DNA of 64,000 nt from JACCTU01 sp963700495 (GTDB lineage Bacteria > Actinomycetota > Thermoleophilia > Gaiellales > Gaiellaceae), in assembly GCA_963700495.1 (NCBI GenBank), contig CAVOXT010000005.1, positions 186,001 through 250,000 on the forward strand. The letters run 5' to 3'. Position numbers and translations under genes: made by a program. This document shows positions 36,562-45,263 of the stretch, piece by piece. The notes below the pieces were generated by a model. It was not told the DNA's origin. It saw nothing but the letters and a program-made list of their open reading frames with translations, and did no database searches. Numbering within the stretch: the first letter of the stretch is position 1; every line of letters begins with the position of its first letter.

Positions 36562-37025
36562 CGATCCGGACACTGAAGCTGCGCGACCTGGCCGCGATCG
36601 AGGTGATCGAGCGCGAGTCCTACTCGACGCCGTGGTCCCGCTCGATGTTCGCGGGCGAGTTGGCCAAGGCTTCGTCGGTGTGCCTCGGGTCGTTCGACGC
36701 GGAGAGCGGCGTCCTCACCGGCTACCTGATCGTCTCGCGCTACGTCGATGCGTGGCACGTGATGAACATCGCGGTCGACCCGAAGCTGCGCCGCGCCGGG
36801 ATCGCCACGGCGTTGCTGGAGCGCCTCTTCGAGGTGACTGCGGCCGACGGGCGCCGCGGGTACACGCTCGAGGTGCGCGTCTCGAACCAGGGCGCGATCA
36901 ACCTCTACCACCGGCTCGGCTTCCAGTCGCGGGGCATCCGCCGCGGCTACTACACCGACAACCGCGAGGACGCGCTAATCATGTGGAGGGATCCTGTGCT
37001 CGTCGGCTCAGCCGACGAGCACTAA
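36558..37025 (+). CDS. rimI: ribosomal protein S18-alanine N-acetyltransferase RimI
   Basis: 155 aa GNAT acetyltransferase. IERESYSTPWSRSMFAGEL is typical of RimI, acetyl-CoA motif AVDPKLRRAGIATALLERL, and catalytic-side EVRVSNQGAINLYHRLGFQSRGIRRGYYTDNREDALIM. The last 47 nt overlap the 3' end of the antisense ERCC4 nuclease gene. Confidence 0.94.
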   Translation: MTIRTLKLRDLAAIEVIERESYSTPWSRSMFAGELAKASSVCLGSFDAESGVLTGYLIVSRYVDAWHVMNIAVDPKLRRAGIATALLERLFEVTAADGRRGYTLEVRVSNQGAINLYHRLGFQSRGIRRGYYTDNREDALIMWRDPVLVGSADEH

Positions 37026-37638
37026 CAACTTCATGCAATCGGTTCGCGCGATGCTCTCCGATCCCGGCAACCTGACGCCACTCTTCAGGGCCGGCGTCGA
37101 GGACTGCGCGCACGCTTCCGAAACGATCGAGGAGTGCCCGAGCCGAGACCGTCGAAATCCCCGGGACGGCTGCGAGCACCGCTTCTGCTGCAAGGTCGTC
37201 CGTTCGGGCTTTCGGCCGCTGAGCGTGTGCCGGGCGATCGACCTTTCGTCGTGGACTCTGGCAACGCACGGCGAGTCGATAGAGCCAAAGCGCCGACTCA
37301 TCTCGGTCCCACGCCCGGATGAGGCGCACCCGTTGTTCCATCACCGCAAGGCAGGCTCCACGAACCGAGCTCCCGCTCAAGGGGCCGGCCTCGAGATCGG
37401 TTCCCTCCACCAGAAGGTACGCCCACCGGCTTGCGCCGCGGAGTCGGCCGAGTTGTGCCCAGAAACGCCCGCGTGCCAGCGATTCGTGCAGATCGCTGAC
37501 CTGCTTTCGCTCGACCAGCGTTGCCTGGCCGACCGAGTAGTCGCCGGCTCCGAGCGACTTGACTTCGATCCCGGCACCGAGAGCAGCAAGGCGATCGGCA
37601 ATGCCGCTTGCGCGCTCATGGACGTCGACTTGGATCAT
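36979..37638 (-). CDS. ERCC4-domain (XPF/Mus81-like) nuclease with HhH
   Basis: 219 aa. The N-terminal nuclease core shows MIQVDVHERASGI, LGAGDYSVG and VERKQVSDL, i.e. the GDY...ERKxxxD active site of XPF-family endonucleases. The C-terminal 60 residues hold two helix-hairpin-helix units (LAAVPGISTVSARALLDRFGS, VAGIGEHRANRL). These enzymes cut branched or flap DNA. ATG 37638 chosen; GTG 37644 possible. It is encoded antisense inside the t6A operon, overlapping rimI. Confidence 0.85.
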   Translation of the reverse strand: MIQVDVHERASGIADRLAALGAGIEVKSLGAGDYSVGQATLVERKQVSDLHESLARGRFWAQLGRLRGASRWAYLLVEGTDLEAGPLSGSSVRGACLAVMEQRVRLIRAWDRDESALWLYRLAVRCQSPRRKVDRPAHAQRPKARTDDLAAEAVLAAVPGISTVSARALLDRFGSVRAVLDAGPEEWRQVAGIGEHRANRLHEVVSARRLSRRAQDPST

Positions 37639-37707
37639 GGGCACGACCAGAACAGTGTGGTCGCCGGTGCTGCCGCGCGCCAGACGCCCCTTTCGGGCCG
37701 GTCCCTG

Positions 37708-37730
37708 GTGTTCTCGCGGAGCGAGAACAC
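37708..37730. promoter_or_regulatory. perfect 10-bp hairpin abutting the tsaD start
   Basis: GTGTTCTCGC-GGA-GCGAGAACAC: a perfect inverted repeat with a 3-nt loop whose last base touches ATG 37731. It occupies the place of the ribosome binding site. It may be an RNA element controlling tsaD translation, or a DNA operator shared with the divergent ERCC4 gene. Confidence 0.55.
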
Positions 37731-38696
37731 ATGATCCTCGGCATCGAGACTTCGTGTGACGAGACCGCGGCCGCAGTCGTCACGCACGACGGTGAGATCC
37801 GCTCGAACGTCGTCGCGTCGCAGGCGGAGCTGCACGCGCAGTTCGGCGGTGTCGTACCCGAGATCGCGTCACGGCGGCACCTCGAGCTCGTCACGCCGGT
37901 CGTGCGGCAGGCACTCGACGACGCGGGGACGACCCTCGACGGCCTCGACCTGATCGGGGTCACGCGCGGCCCGGGTCTCATCGGCGCTCTGCTGGTCGGC
38001 GTCTCGGCTGCGAAGGCGCTCGCATGGTCGCGGCGACTGCCGCTGGCGCCGGTAGACCACCTGCACGGGCACGTGGCGTCGCTCTACCTGGAGCCGGACC
38101 CGCTGGAGCCGCCGTTCCTCTGCCTGCTGGCGAGCGGCGGGCACACGCTGCTGCTCGACGTCCGCGGGCGCGGCTCGTTCGCGGTCACCGGCCGTTCGCT
38201 GGACGACGCGGTCGGCGAGGCGTTCGACAAGGGTGCCCGGCTGCTCGGTCTCGGCTATCCCGGCGGCGCCGAGCTCGACCGCCTCGCCTCGGACGGCGAC
38301 CCCGAGGCCTTCTCGTTCCCGGTCGCCCGCGTCCCGGGTCTCGACTTCTCGTTCTCGGGGGTCAAGACGTCGCTCCTGTACGCCGTTCGGAAGCTCGCCC
38401 CCGCCGAGCTCGAGCGGCGCAGGGCCGACCTCGCCGCGAGCTACCAGCGCGCGCTCGTCCAGGCGCTCGTCGAGCGGACTGAGGCGGCCGCGGAGCTCGT
38501 CGGCGCCCAGCGGGTCGCCCTCGTCGGCGGCGTGGCTGCGAACTCCGAGCTGCGGGCGTCGCTCCCATGGGCGCGGGCCGCGCCGCTCGCCCTCTGTACG
38601 GACAACGCGGCCATGATCGCGTCGGCTGCCCGCTTCGTCGAGCCCGTTCCCTATCCTCGTTACCTTGCGCTCGATGCCTACGCTTCCGCCGCGTGA
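37731..38696 (+). CDS. tsaD: tRNA N6-adenosine threonylcarbamoyltransferase TsaD
   Basis: Catalyses t6A37 formation on ANN-decoding tRNAs. 321 aa, slightly short. ILGIETSCDETAAAVV at the N-terminus, HLHGHVASL (metal HxxxH), LLASGGHT, DDAVGEAFDKGARLLGLGYPGG and VGGVAANSELRASL. There is no Shine-Dalgarno sequence; a hairpin abuts the ATG. The stop overlaps the subtilase start (GTGA). Confidence 0.97.
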   Translation: MILGIETSCDETAAAVVTHDGEIRSNVVASQAELHAQFGGVVPEIASRRHLELVTPVVRQALDDAGTTLDGLDLIGVTRGPGLIGALLVGVSAAKALAWSRRLPLAPVDHLHGHVASLYLEPDPLEPPFLCLLASGGHTLLLDVRGRGSFAVTGRSLDDAVGEAFDKGARLLGLGYPGGAELDRLASDGDPEAFSFPVARVPGLDFSFSGVKTSLLYAVRKLAPAELERRRADLAASYQRALVQALVERTEAAAELVGAQRVALVGGVAANSELRASLPWARAAPLALCTDNAAMIASAARFVEPVPYPRYLALDAYASAA

Positions 38697-41296
38697 CCGC
38701 TGAGCACGCCTGGCCGCTGACCTTCGTCGCCCTTGCGATAGCGCTCGTCCTCGTCGCGGCCGGTGGGCGCTCCGCGACCGGCTCGCCGGACGAGGGCTCG
38801 GCGGTGTCATGGGCCGGTCTCGCCGGCGCCGCGCGCCCGAGGGTCGCGCTCGGGCAGCGGATGATCGTCCTCCTGCGGACGCCGTCGCTGTCGGACCGCG
38901 TCGCTCACGCAGGCGGCCGCGCAGCCGACGCCGACCAGCGGCGCTGGACACAGCAGGCGCGGGCGGCGGAGCAGCTCGTCCTCTCGAAGCTCGGGGTCCA
39001 GGGGCTGCCGGTCACGCCGGATTACACCTTCGAGCGCGTCGTCGCCGGCTTCTCGGCCGCGCTCGACCCGCGCGCGGTGGCGATCCTCGAGCGGCTGCCC
39101 GAGGTGGAAGGGGTCTACCCGGTCCGCAGCGCGTACGCGGCTTCGGTCTCGTCCGAGCTGCTCGACGAGCGTGACTTCCAGCCCGGCAGCGGGCACCGGC
39201 TCGAGGTGGCGCTGCCCGGCTTCGACGGACGCGGTGTCACGATCGCGCTGCTCGATACGGGTGTCGACCGCGCGCAGCCGTACCTGCGCGGCCGGATCAA
39301 GGACGGCGTCGACATCGTCGGCGGGAGCGACCTCGCGCTCGCCGCGCCGCGGCCCGACGACCAGGTCGAGGTCGAGCGCCACGGGACCGAGCTCGCCGGC
39401 ATCCTCGTCGGCGCGAGTGGGCCCGCCGACCTGACCGGCGTCGCGACGGGCGCGTGGGTGCTGCCGATTCGCGTCGCAGGCTGGCAGCGCGCTGCCTCGG
39501 GTCGATACGCCGTCTTCGCGCGCACCGACCAGATCCTGGCCGGGCTCGAGCGGGCGGTCGACCCCAACGGCGACGGCGTCGCCCACGACGCGGCCCGGAT
39601 CGCCGTCGTCGGACTGGCCGAGCCCTACTCGGCGTTCGCCGACGGGCCTCTCGCAAAGGCGGTTTCCGGTGCGCTTCGGCTCGACACGCTCGTGGTCGCA
39701 CCGGTCGGGAACGACGGACTGGGGGCTTCGCGCATGACCCTGCGCGACTACGGGAGCGTTGCGGGACCCGGAGGTGCCCCGGCCGCGCTCACCGTCGGCG
39801 CCGTCGACCTGCGCCGCCGTGCGCGCGACGTACGAGTGACAGTGCGCGCGGGTCTGAAGCTCGCGTATGAGGGCCGGATTCCCCTCGGCGGCGCGGTGCG
39901 CCCCGGCGAGCAGCTCAGCCTCGAGCTGACGGCCCCGCTCGACGGTCTTCCCGCGCCGAGCCGCGCGGCCGCCGAGATCGAGTCGTTCTTCGACGACGGC
40001 GGTTTCAGCAGGGTTGCCGGGAAGGCTGCTCTGATCCCCGCCGGTGATTCGCCGCAGAGCGCCGTCGTGAACGCTGCGCGAGCGGGTGCCGGGGCGATCG
40101 TGCTCTACGGTGACGGGCCCGTGCCGAGCGGATCGCTCGGGGTCGACGAGGACGTCGCGGTGCCGGTCGTCGGAATTCCGCGTGCGTCTGCGCTGGCCGC
40201 GATCGAGGCGATCCGCGACGGCGCCGAGGCCGCGCTCTCAATCGGCTCCGAGCGCGTCCAGACCAACCCGAACCTGCGCCGCGTCTCGGTCTTCTCGTCC
40301 GGGGGCCTCGCGTTCGACGGCCGGGTGAAGCCGGACGTCGTTGCGCCGGGCGTCGGGATCGCGACCTCGGAGCCGGGGTCGAACGCCGACGGGACCTCGC
40401 GCTTCGGCACCGTCAACGGCTCGAGCGTGGCGGCGGCCGTGGTCGGAGGTGCGGCCGCGCTCCTCGCGCATGCTCGACCGTCGCTCGACGCACGTGCGCT
40501 CCGCAGCCTGCTCGCGAACACCGCGCGCCCGCTTCCGGGGAGCTCGCTCGCGGCGCAGGGCGCCGGGCTGCTCGACCTCGGCGCCGCGGCCGCGTCGGAG
40601 TTCACGACGACGCCCGGGTCGCTTGCCCTCGGCCGGGCGAACGACGTCGGCTGGCAATCGGCGACGGACGTGACCGTCCGCAACGTCTCGACGCGGAGGC
40701 TCGTGCTCTCCGGCAACGTCACCAACCTCCGCGAGGGCGCCGCGAGCATCTCCTTCTCGGTCAAGCCGGACCGCTTCGCGCTCCTCCCGGGCCGCTCGCG
40801 CAAGGTGAAGGTGCAGGCGCTCGTCACGAACGAGCCGTCGGGCGGCGCGTCCGCCGAGGGCGTCGTCGTCTTCCAGGGCGAGGGAGTGCGGGCGCTTCGC
40901 GTGCCGTGGGCGATCACGTTCGGACCGCCCAGCAGGAACCTGCTCGGCGCGGTGCAGCTCTCGGAGCGGTCGTTCCGTCCGTCGGACGTCCAGCCGGCGC
41001 TGCTCACGCTGCGTGCCGGCAAGGTGCTGCGAACGGGAGCGGGGGAGGAGATCCGTCCGGTCCGGCGCCTCGTCGTCGAGCTGTTGCGCGCGAAGGGCGG
41101 GCGGATCGGAGTGCTCGCCACGCTGCGAGATCTGATCCCCGGCCACGTTGCGATCGGGATCACCGGCCGCGACCCGGAGGGCAAACGCCTCGAGCCGGGT
41201 GCCTATCGGCTGAGGCTGACCGCCTGGCCGACCGAGCGCGGCGGCCCGCCGAGCCGCACGTTGGTCCGATTCCGGATCAAGCCCGAACCCCGTTAG
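38693..41296 (+). CDS. large S8 family serine protease (subtilase)
   Basis: 867 aa exported protease. Signal helix at about residues 7-24; an I9-like propeptide to about 160; catalytic Asp in IALLDTGVD (about 186), His in ERHGTELAGILVG (about 230), a PA-type insert around 375-505, and Ser in NGSSVAAAVVGGAAALL (about 581). The usual GTSMAAPHVAG is altered (no Thr, Met, Pro or His), though the Ser remains. The C-terminal 250 residues are beta-sandwich/Fn3-like. It is translationally coupled to tsaD. Confidence 0.88.
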   Translation: MTAEHAWPLTFVALAIALVLVAAGGRSATGSPDEGSAVSWAGLAGAARPRVALGQRMIVLLRTPSLSDRVAHAGGRAADADQRRWTQQARAAEQLVLSKLGVQGLPVTPDYTFERVVAGFSAALDPRAVAILERLPEVEGVYPVRSAYAASVSSELLDERDFQPGSGHRLEVALPGFDGRGVTIALLDTGVDRAQPYLRGRIKDGVDIVGGSDLALAAPRPDDQVEVERHGTELAGILVGASGPADLTGVATGAWVLPIRVAGWQRAASGRYAVFARTDQILAGLERAVDPNGDGVAHDAARIAVVGLAEPYSAFADGPLAKAVSGALRLDTLVVAPVGNDGLGASRMTLRDYGSVAGPGGAPAALTVGAVDLRRRARDVRVTVRAGLKLAYEGRIPLGGAVRPGEQLSLELTAPLDGLPAPSRAAAEIESFFDDGGFSRVAGKAALIPAGDSPQSAVVNAARAGAGAIVLYGDGPVPSGSLGVDEDVAVPVVGIPRASALAAIEAIRDGAEAALSIGSERVQTNPNLRRVSVFSSGGLAFDGRVKPDVVAPGVGIATSEPGSNADGTSRFGTVNGSSVAAAVVGGAAALLAHARPSLDARALRSLLANTARPLPGSSLAAQGAGLLDLGAAAASEFTTTPGSLALGRANDVGWQSATDVTVRNVSTRRLVLSGNVTNLREGAASISFSVKPDRFALLPGRSRKVKVQALVTNEPSGGASAEGVVVFQGEGVRALRVPWAITFGPPSRNLLGAVQLSERSFRPSDVQPALLTLRAGKVLRTGAGEEIRPVRRLVVELLRAKGGRIGVLATLRDLIPGHVAIGITGRDPEGKRLEPGAYRLRLTAWPTERGGPPSRTLVRFRIKPEPR

Positions 41297-41330
41297 ACTC
41301 GCACCGTTTGCAGCGAAAGAGGAGCGTGCC

Positions 41331-42611
41331 TTGACGACTCTGCAGGACGCGCCGGTCTCGCACCTGCGCGAGAACCCGTTCGAGATCGCCCGTGCTCAGT
41401 TGCGCAAAGTCGGCGACGCGTTCGGCATCGACGACAACCTGATCAACGTCCTCTCGCAGTGCAAGAAGGCGGTCGAGGTCTCCGTCCCGACGCAGATGGA
41501 CGACGGGAGCACGACGCGCGTGTTCAACGGTTATCGCGTGACCCACAACGTCGCACGCGGCCCTTCGAAGGGCGGGATTCGCTACCACCCGGACGTCACG
41601 CTGGACGAGGTCAAGTCACTCGCGATGTGGATGACGTGGAAGTGCGCGCTCGCGAACATCCCGTTCGGCGGCGCCAAGGGCGGCGTCGTCGTCGATCCGA
41701 AGTCGCTTTCACGGCGTGAGCTCGAGCGCATGACCCGCCGCTACACGAGCGAGATCATCAACGAGATCGGTCCCGAGAAGGACATTCCCGCGCCCGACGT
41801 CGGCACGGACTCGCAGGTGATGGCGTGGATCTTCGACACGTACTCGATGAACAAGGGACATTCGGTGCTCGGGGTCGTCACGGGCAAGCCGCTCGCGATC
41901 GGCGGGTCGCTCGGACGTGAGGAGGCCACCGCGCGCGGCGCGCTCTACGTGCTCCGCGGGGCGGCCCGAAAGAAGGAGCTGAGCCTGAACGGGGCGACGG
42001 TCGCGATCCAGGGCTACGGCAACGTGGGCACCTACCTCTCGCGTTTCGTGGCGGAGGACGGCGCCAAGGTCGTCGCGCTCTCCGACTCTGCAGGCGGCGT
42101 CTACAACGCGGGCGGGATCGACGTCGAGGCAGCGCTTGCGCACAAGCGCGACACCGGCAGTCTCGGCGGGCTGGCGGGGACGGAGCCGATCTCGAACGAC
42201 GACCTGCTCCTACTCGAAGTCGACGTGCTCGCACCGTGCGCGCTCGAGCAGGTGATCACCACGTCGAACGCCGACCGCGTCAAGGCGAAGATCGTGGTCG
42301 AGGGCGCGAACGGACCGGTGACGCCGACAGCGGACGAGATTCTCGACAACAACGGCGTCATGATCCTCCCCGACATCCTCGCGAACGCGGGCGGCGTGAT
42401 CGTCTCGTACTTCGAGTGGGTCCAGGGCCTCCAGGAGTACTTCTGGAAGGAGGACGAGGTGAACGCGAAGCTGAACGACATCGTCACGCGCGCGTTCAAC
42501 GATTCGTGGGCGACGCACGAGTCGAAGGGTGTGTCGATGCGGCTCGCCGCGTACGGCCTGGCGGTCCAGCGGGTCGCCGAGGCGACGACGACCCGCGGCA
42601 TCTACCCGTAG
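41331..42611 (+). CDS. Glu/Leu/Phe/Val dehydrogenase (glutamate dehydrogenase)
   Basis: Oxidative deamination/reductive amination of glutamate with NAD(P). 426 aa. GPSKGGIRYHPDVTLDEVKSLA, the catalytic Lys in PFGGAKGGV, APDVGTDSQVMAW, and Rossmann motif VAIQGYGNVGTYLS. Start TTG 41331 has AGAGGAG upstream. A short GCGGG-TCA-CCCGC hairpin lies between its stop and the convergent lipoprotein gene. GudB/GdhA-like; exact coenzyme not resolved. Confidence 0.94.
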   Translation: MTTLQDAPVSHLRENPFEIARAQLRKVGDAFGIDDNLINVLSQCKKAVEVSVPTQMDDGSTTRVFNGYRVTHNVARGPSKGGIRYHPDVTLDEVKSLAMWMTWKCALANIPFGGAKGGVVVDPKSLSRRELERMTRRYTSEIINEIGPEKDIPAPDVGTDSQVMAWIFDTYSMNKGHSVLGVVTGKPLAIGGSLGREEATARGALYVLRGAARKKELSLNGATVAIQGYGNVGTYLSRFVAEDGAKVVALSDSAGGVYNAGGIDVEAALAHKRDTGSLGGLAGTEPISNDDLLLLEVDVLAPCALEQVITTSNADRVKAKIVVEGANGPVTPTADEILDNNGVMILPDILANAGGVIVSYFEWVQGLQEYFWKEDEVNAKLNDIVTRAFNDSWATHESKGVSMRLAAYGLAVQRVAEATTTRGIYP

Positions 42612-42615
42612 CGGG

Positions 42616-43104
42616 TCACCCGCCGAAGATCAGGTAGTCCGCATCCTGCTGGAGACGCCGGAGCACGTCCTCGGCGCGCTCGGTCGACGGCAGCCCGTAG
42701 GCGTGGTCCCGGTAGTCCTCACCGCACTGGACGCGGCCGTGCGCGACGTCGTCCGCGAGCCGGCCGATGGCCCGAACCGACTCCCGTGCAGCGGCGACGA
42801 AGTCTCGCTGCGCAGCCTCGGCGTCGGCCGGAGGATCGAGGGACTCGACCGCGGTGACGATCGCGTCCAGCCGGGTGTGGAACTCGGCGGCCTTGGCGGT
42901 GCAGGCCGCCCGGTCCTGGAACGCGTCCCTGAGCTCGACGAAGAGGAGGCTGGCTTCGCTGACGTCCGGGCCGGCGGTGATCGCCCGGATCTCGTCCTGG
43001 TACTCCTCGTGCGAGAGCCCTTCGCCGTCGCCGGACATGCAGCCGGCGAGCAGGAGCGCTGCGGCAAGCGAGATCAACCAGGCAGTGTTTCTGCGCGGTG
43101 ACAC
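42616..43104 (-). CDS. lipoprotein, unknown
   Basis: 162 aa. Signal peptide with lipobox LLLAGC (Cys at about residue 22), then an all-helical, charged domain (EYQDEIRAITAGPDVSEASLLFVELRDAF, DAIVTAVESLDPPADAEAAQRDF). Anchored to the outer face of the membrane. Start GTG 43104 overlaps the divergent glutaredoxin-like gene by 7 nt. Confidence 0.8.
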   Translation of the reverse strand: MSPRRNTAWLISLAAALLLAGCMSGDGEGLSHEEYQDEIRAITAGPDVSEASLLFVELRDAFQDRAACTAKAAEFHTRLDAIVTAVESLDPPADAEAAQRDFVAAARESVRAIGRLADDVAHGRVQCGEDYRDHAYGLPSTERAEDVLRRLQQDADYLIFGG

Positions 43105-43334
43105 GAGTGATCCTTTACCACGCCGCGGATTGCCACCTCTGCGAGCGCGCCCGTGGGGTCCTCGAGGCCGAGCTCGGCGACGAGTTCGAGGAGGTCGACA
43201 TCACCGGGGACGAGGAGCTCGAAACCCGCTACCGGGAGTGGCTCCCGGTCGTGGAAATCGGCGGGGAGCGGGCCTTTGTCTACTTCGTCGACCCTGACGC
43301 GCTCCGCCGGAGGCTCGCACAAACTTCGGGCTGA
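43098..43334 (+). CDS. glutaredoxin-like (DUF836) protein
   Basis: 78 aa thioredoxin-fold protein. VILYHAADCHLCERARGVLE carries a CxxC redox pair (C-H-L-C), and WLPVVEIGGERAFVYFVD supplies the cis-Pro region. GTG 43098; GTG 43107 also possible. It lies just before the redox regulator gene rex and could be a thiol-redox partner. Confidence 0.85.
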   Translation: MTRVILYHAADCHLCERARGVLEAELGDEFEEVDITGDEELETRYREWLPVVEIGGERAFVYFVDPDALRRRLAQTSG

Positions 43335-43390
43335 CGGTTCCTGGAACCCTGGAAAGACGCCGCTGGCACAATGCCCCGCGGTGTCACGAA

Positions 43391-44011
43391 GTGGCTGAGC
43401 GGTTGACCGTCGGAGTTGCGGCCCGGCTCTCTCGGTATCTGCAGGTACTCACGCAGGCCAAGAAGATGGGCAAGGAGCGGATCTCGTCGCAGGAGATCTC
43501 CGACTACACGAACATCAACGCGACGCAGATCCGCCGCGACCTCTCCGCGTTCGGGAAGTTCGGCAAGCGCGGCGTCGGCTACAACATCGACTCGCTGCTC
43601 GGCGAGATCCGCAAGATCCTGCGGACGCAGGGGCAGCACAACATCGCGCTGATCGGTGCGGGCCGGCTCGGTGAGGCGATCGCGAGCTCGCCGATCTTTG
43701 CCGAGCACGGGATCAACATCGCGGCGATCTTCGACGTCGACCCAGACAAGATCGGACGGACGATGGGGAGCATGAGCGTGAGCGACTACTCGCGCCTCCC
43801 CGACACCGTTCGCGACAAGAACATCATCGTGGGCGTGCTCGCAGTGCCGGCAGAGGGAGCGCAGAAGGTCGCGGACGACCTCGTCGGGTCGGGCGTCCGG
43901 ATCATCTTCAACTACTCCGAGGCGCTGCTCGACGTGCCGCAGGACGTGCAGGTGCACACGTCCAACCCGGCGGTCGAGCTGCTGCACGCGCTCTACTTCC
44001 ACCTCGCCTGA
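43391..44011 (+). CDS. rex: redox-sensing transcriptional repressor Rex
   Basis: 206 aa. Winged helix at residues 5-75 (RLSRYLQVLTQAKKMGKERISSQEISDYTNINATQIRRDLSAFGKFGKRGVGY), Rossmann domain with IALIGAGRLGEAIA binding NADH, and a C-terminal swap helix. Rex represses respiratory and fermentative genes when NADH/NAD is low. A typical Rex operator (TTGTGAA-N4-TTCACAA) was not found in its own upstream region. Confidence 0.96.
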   Translation: MAERLTVGVAARLSRYLQVLTQAKKMGKERISSQEISDYTNINATQIRRDLSAFGKFGKRGVGYNIDSLLGEIRKILRTQGQHNIALIGAGRLGEAIASSPIFAEHGINIAAIFDVDPDKIGRTMGSMSVSDYSRLPDTVRDKNIIVGVLAVPAEGAQKVADDLVGSGVRIIFNYSEALLDVPQDVQVHTSNPAVELLHALYFHLA

Positions 44012-44021
44012 GGATTCCGCC

Positions 44022-45263
44022 GTGCGGATCCTTGTCTGGCACGGCTACCTGCTGAGCGGAACCGGCTCGAACATCTACACGCAGGCCCTCGTGCGCGAGT
44101 GGGCGCGTTCCGGACACGACGTCACCGTGTTTGCTCAGGAGCCGCACCCGGAGCGCTTCGACCTCGGTGGAGCGGTCGTCGTTCGGCCGCGGATCGGGCG
44201 GCTCCTGCCGGTCTTCGTGCTCGACCGCTACGAGGGACTGGAGGCGCGGCTGCTGCAGGACTTCACGCAGGCCGAGCGCGACGCGTACGTGGAAGCGAAC
44301 GCGGCCGCGCTTCGCGAGTACCTGCCCGCCGACTTCGTCTTCGCGAACCACGTGGTCCCCGGCGGGCCGGTCGGCGCTGCGAGCGGAGCGCGCTACGCCG
44401 TCAAGGCGCACGGCTCGGAGCTCGAGTACGCGATGCGGGGAAACGCCGAGCTGTCGGCCTGGGGGCGAGAGGGGCTGCAGGGCGCCGCGGCCGTGTACGT
44501 CGGCTCGGAGCACATCCGGGGAGTGCTCGAGGATGTCGTCGGACAGGTCGAGAACGTGTTTGAGGTCCCGCCGGGCGTCGACGTCGACGAGTTCCACCCC
44601 GAGGAGCGCGAGACGGCGCTGGCACAGCTGCTCGAGGCGTGCCGCCATGACGCGCCGAACCCGAACAGCGGCAACGAACGCCTGCCCGACGAGGGGAACG
44701 CGGAGCGCTTGGAGCACTGGTTCGCGAGCGATGAGCCGACCGTCCTCTACTTCGGGAAGCTTCTCTTCAACAAGGGCGTGCACGTGCTCTTCGACGCGTT
44801 GCGCAAGACGGGTGCGCGTGCGGTGATCGTCGGCTTCGGCGACTACCGCGAGGAGCTCGAATGGAGCGCACCTCCGCGGACGCTCTTCACCGGCGCGCTC
44901 GACCACCGCCACCTTCAGCACCTGATCCCACTGTGCGACGTGACGGTGGTTCCGTCGATCTTCCCGGAGGCCTTCGGCATGGTCGCCGCCGAGTCCGCGG
45001 CCGCGGGCACGCCGCCGCTCGTCGCCCGCCATTCGGGGCTCGCGGAGATCGCGGACGGCCTCGAGCACGAGTATCCACCCGAGTACAGCGACCTGGCGAG
45101 CTTCGAGACCGGCGACGCGGACGAGCTCGCCGCGAAGCTCGAGCGGCTGCTCGCCCTCCCCGCCCCGGAGCGGCAGCGAATTGTCGACGCCGCCCGCCGA
45201 TCGGTCGTCGAGAACTGGTCCTGGGCGCGGGTGGCCGAGCGGCTGCTGGCGCCCGTCAGCTGA
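44022..45263 (+). CDS. glycosyltransferase family 4
   Basis: 413 aa GT-B enzyme. N-terminal acceptor domain begins WHGYLLSGTGSNIYTQALVREW; the donor domain has LYFGKLLFNKGVHVLFDAL, HLIPLCDVTVVPSIFPEAFGMVAAESAAAGTPPLVARHSGLAEI, the GT4 nucleotide-sugar E-x7-E motif. Starts 10 bp after rex and overlaps the convergent kinase gene by 8 nt. Acceptor unknown. Confidence 0.9.
   Translation: MRILVWHGYLLSGTGSNIYTQALVREWARSGHDVTVFAQEPHPERFDLGGAVVVRPRIGRLLPVFVLDRYEGLEARLLQDFTQAERDAYVEANAAALREYLPADFVFANHVVPGGPVGAASGARYAVKAHGSELEYAMRGNAELSAWGREGLQGAAAVYVGSEHIRGVLEDVVGQVENVFEVPPGVDVDEFHPEERETALAQLLEACRHDAPNPNSGNERLPDEGNAERLEHWFASDEPTVLYFGKLLFNKGVHVLFDALRKTGARAVIVGFGDYREELEWSAPPRTLFTGALDHRHLQHLIPLCDVTVVPSIFPEAFGMVAAESAAAGTPPLVARHSGLAEIADGLEHEYPPEYSDLASFETGDADELAAKLERLLALPAPERQRIVDAARRSVVENWSWARVAERLLAPVS

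Noticed and set aside
43335..43390. A Rex self-operator before rex
   Set aside because: No TTGTGA/TCACAA dyad of the known form could be found in the gap.
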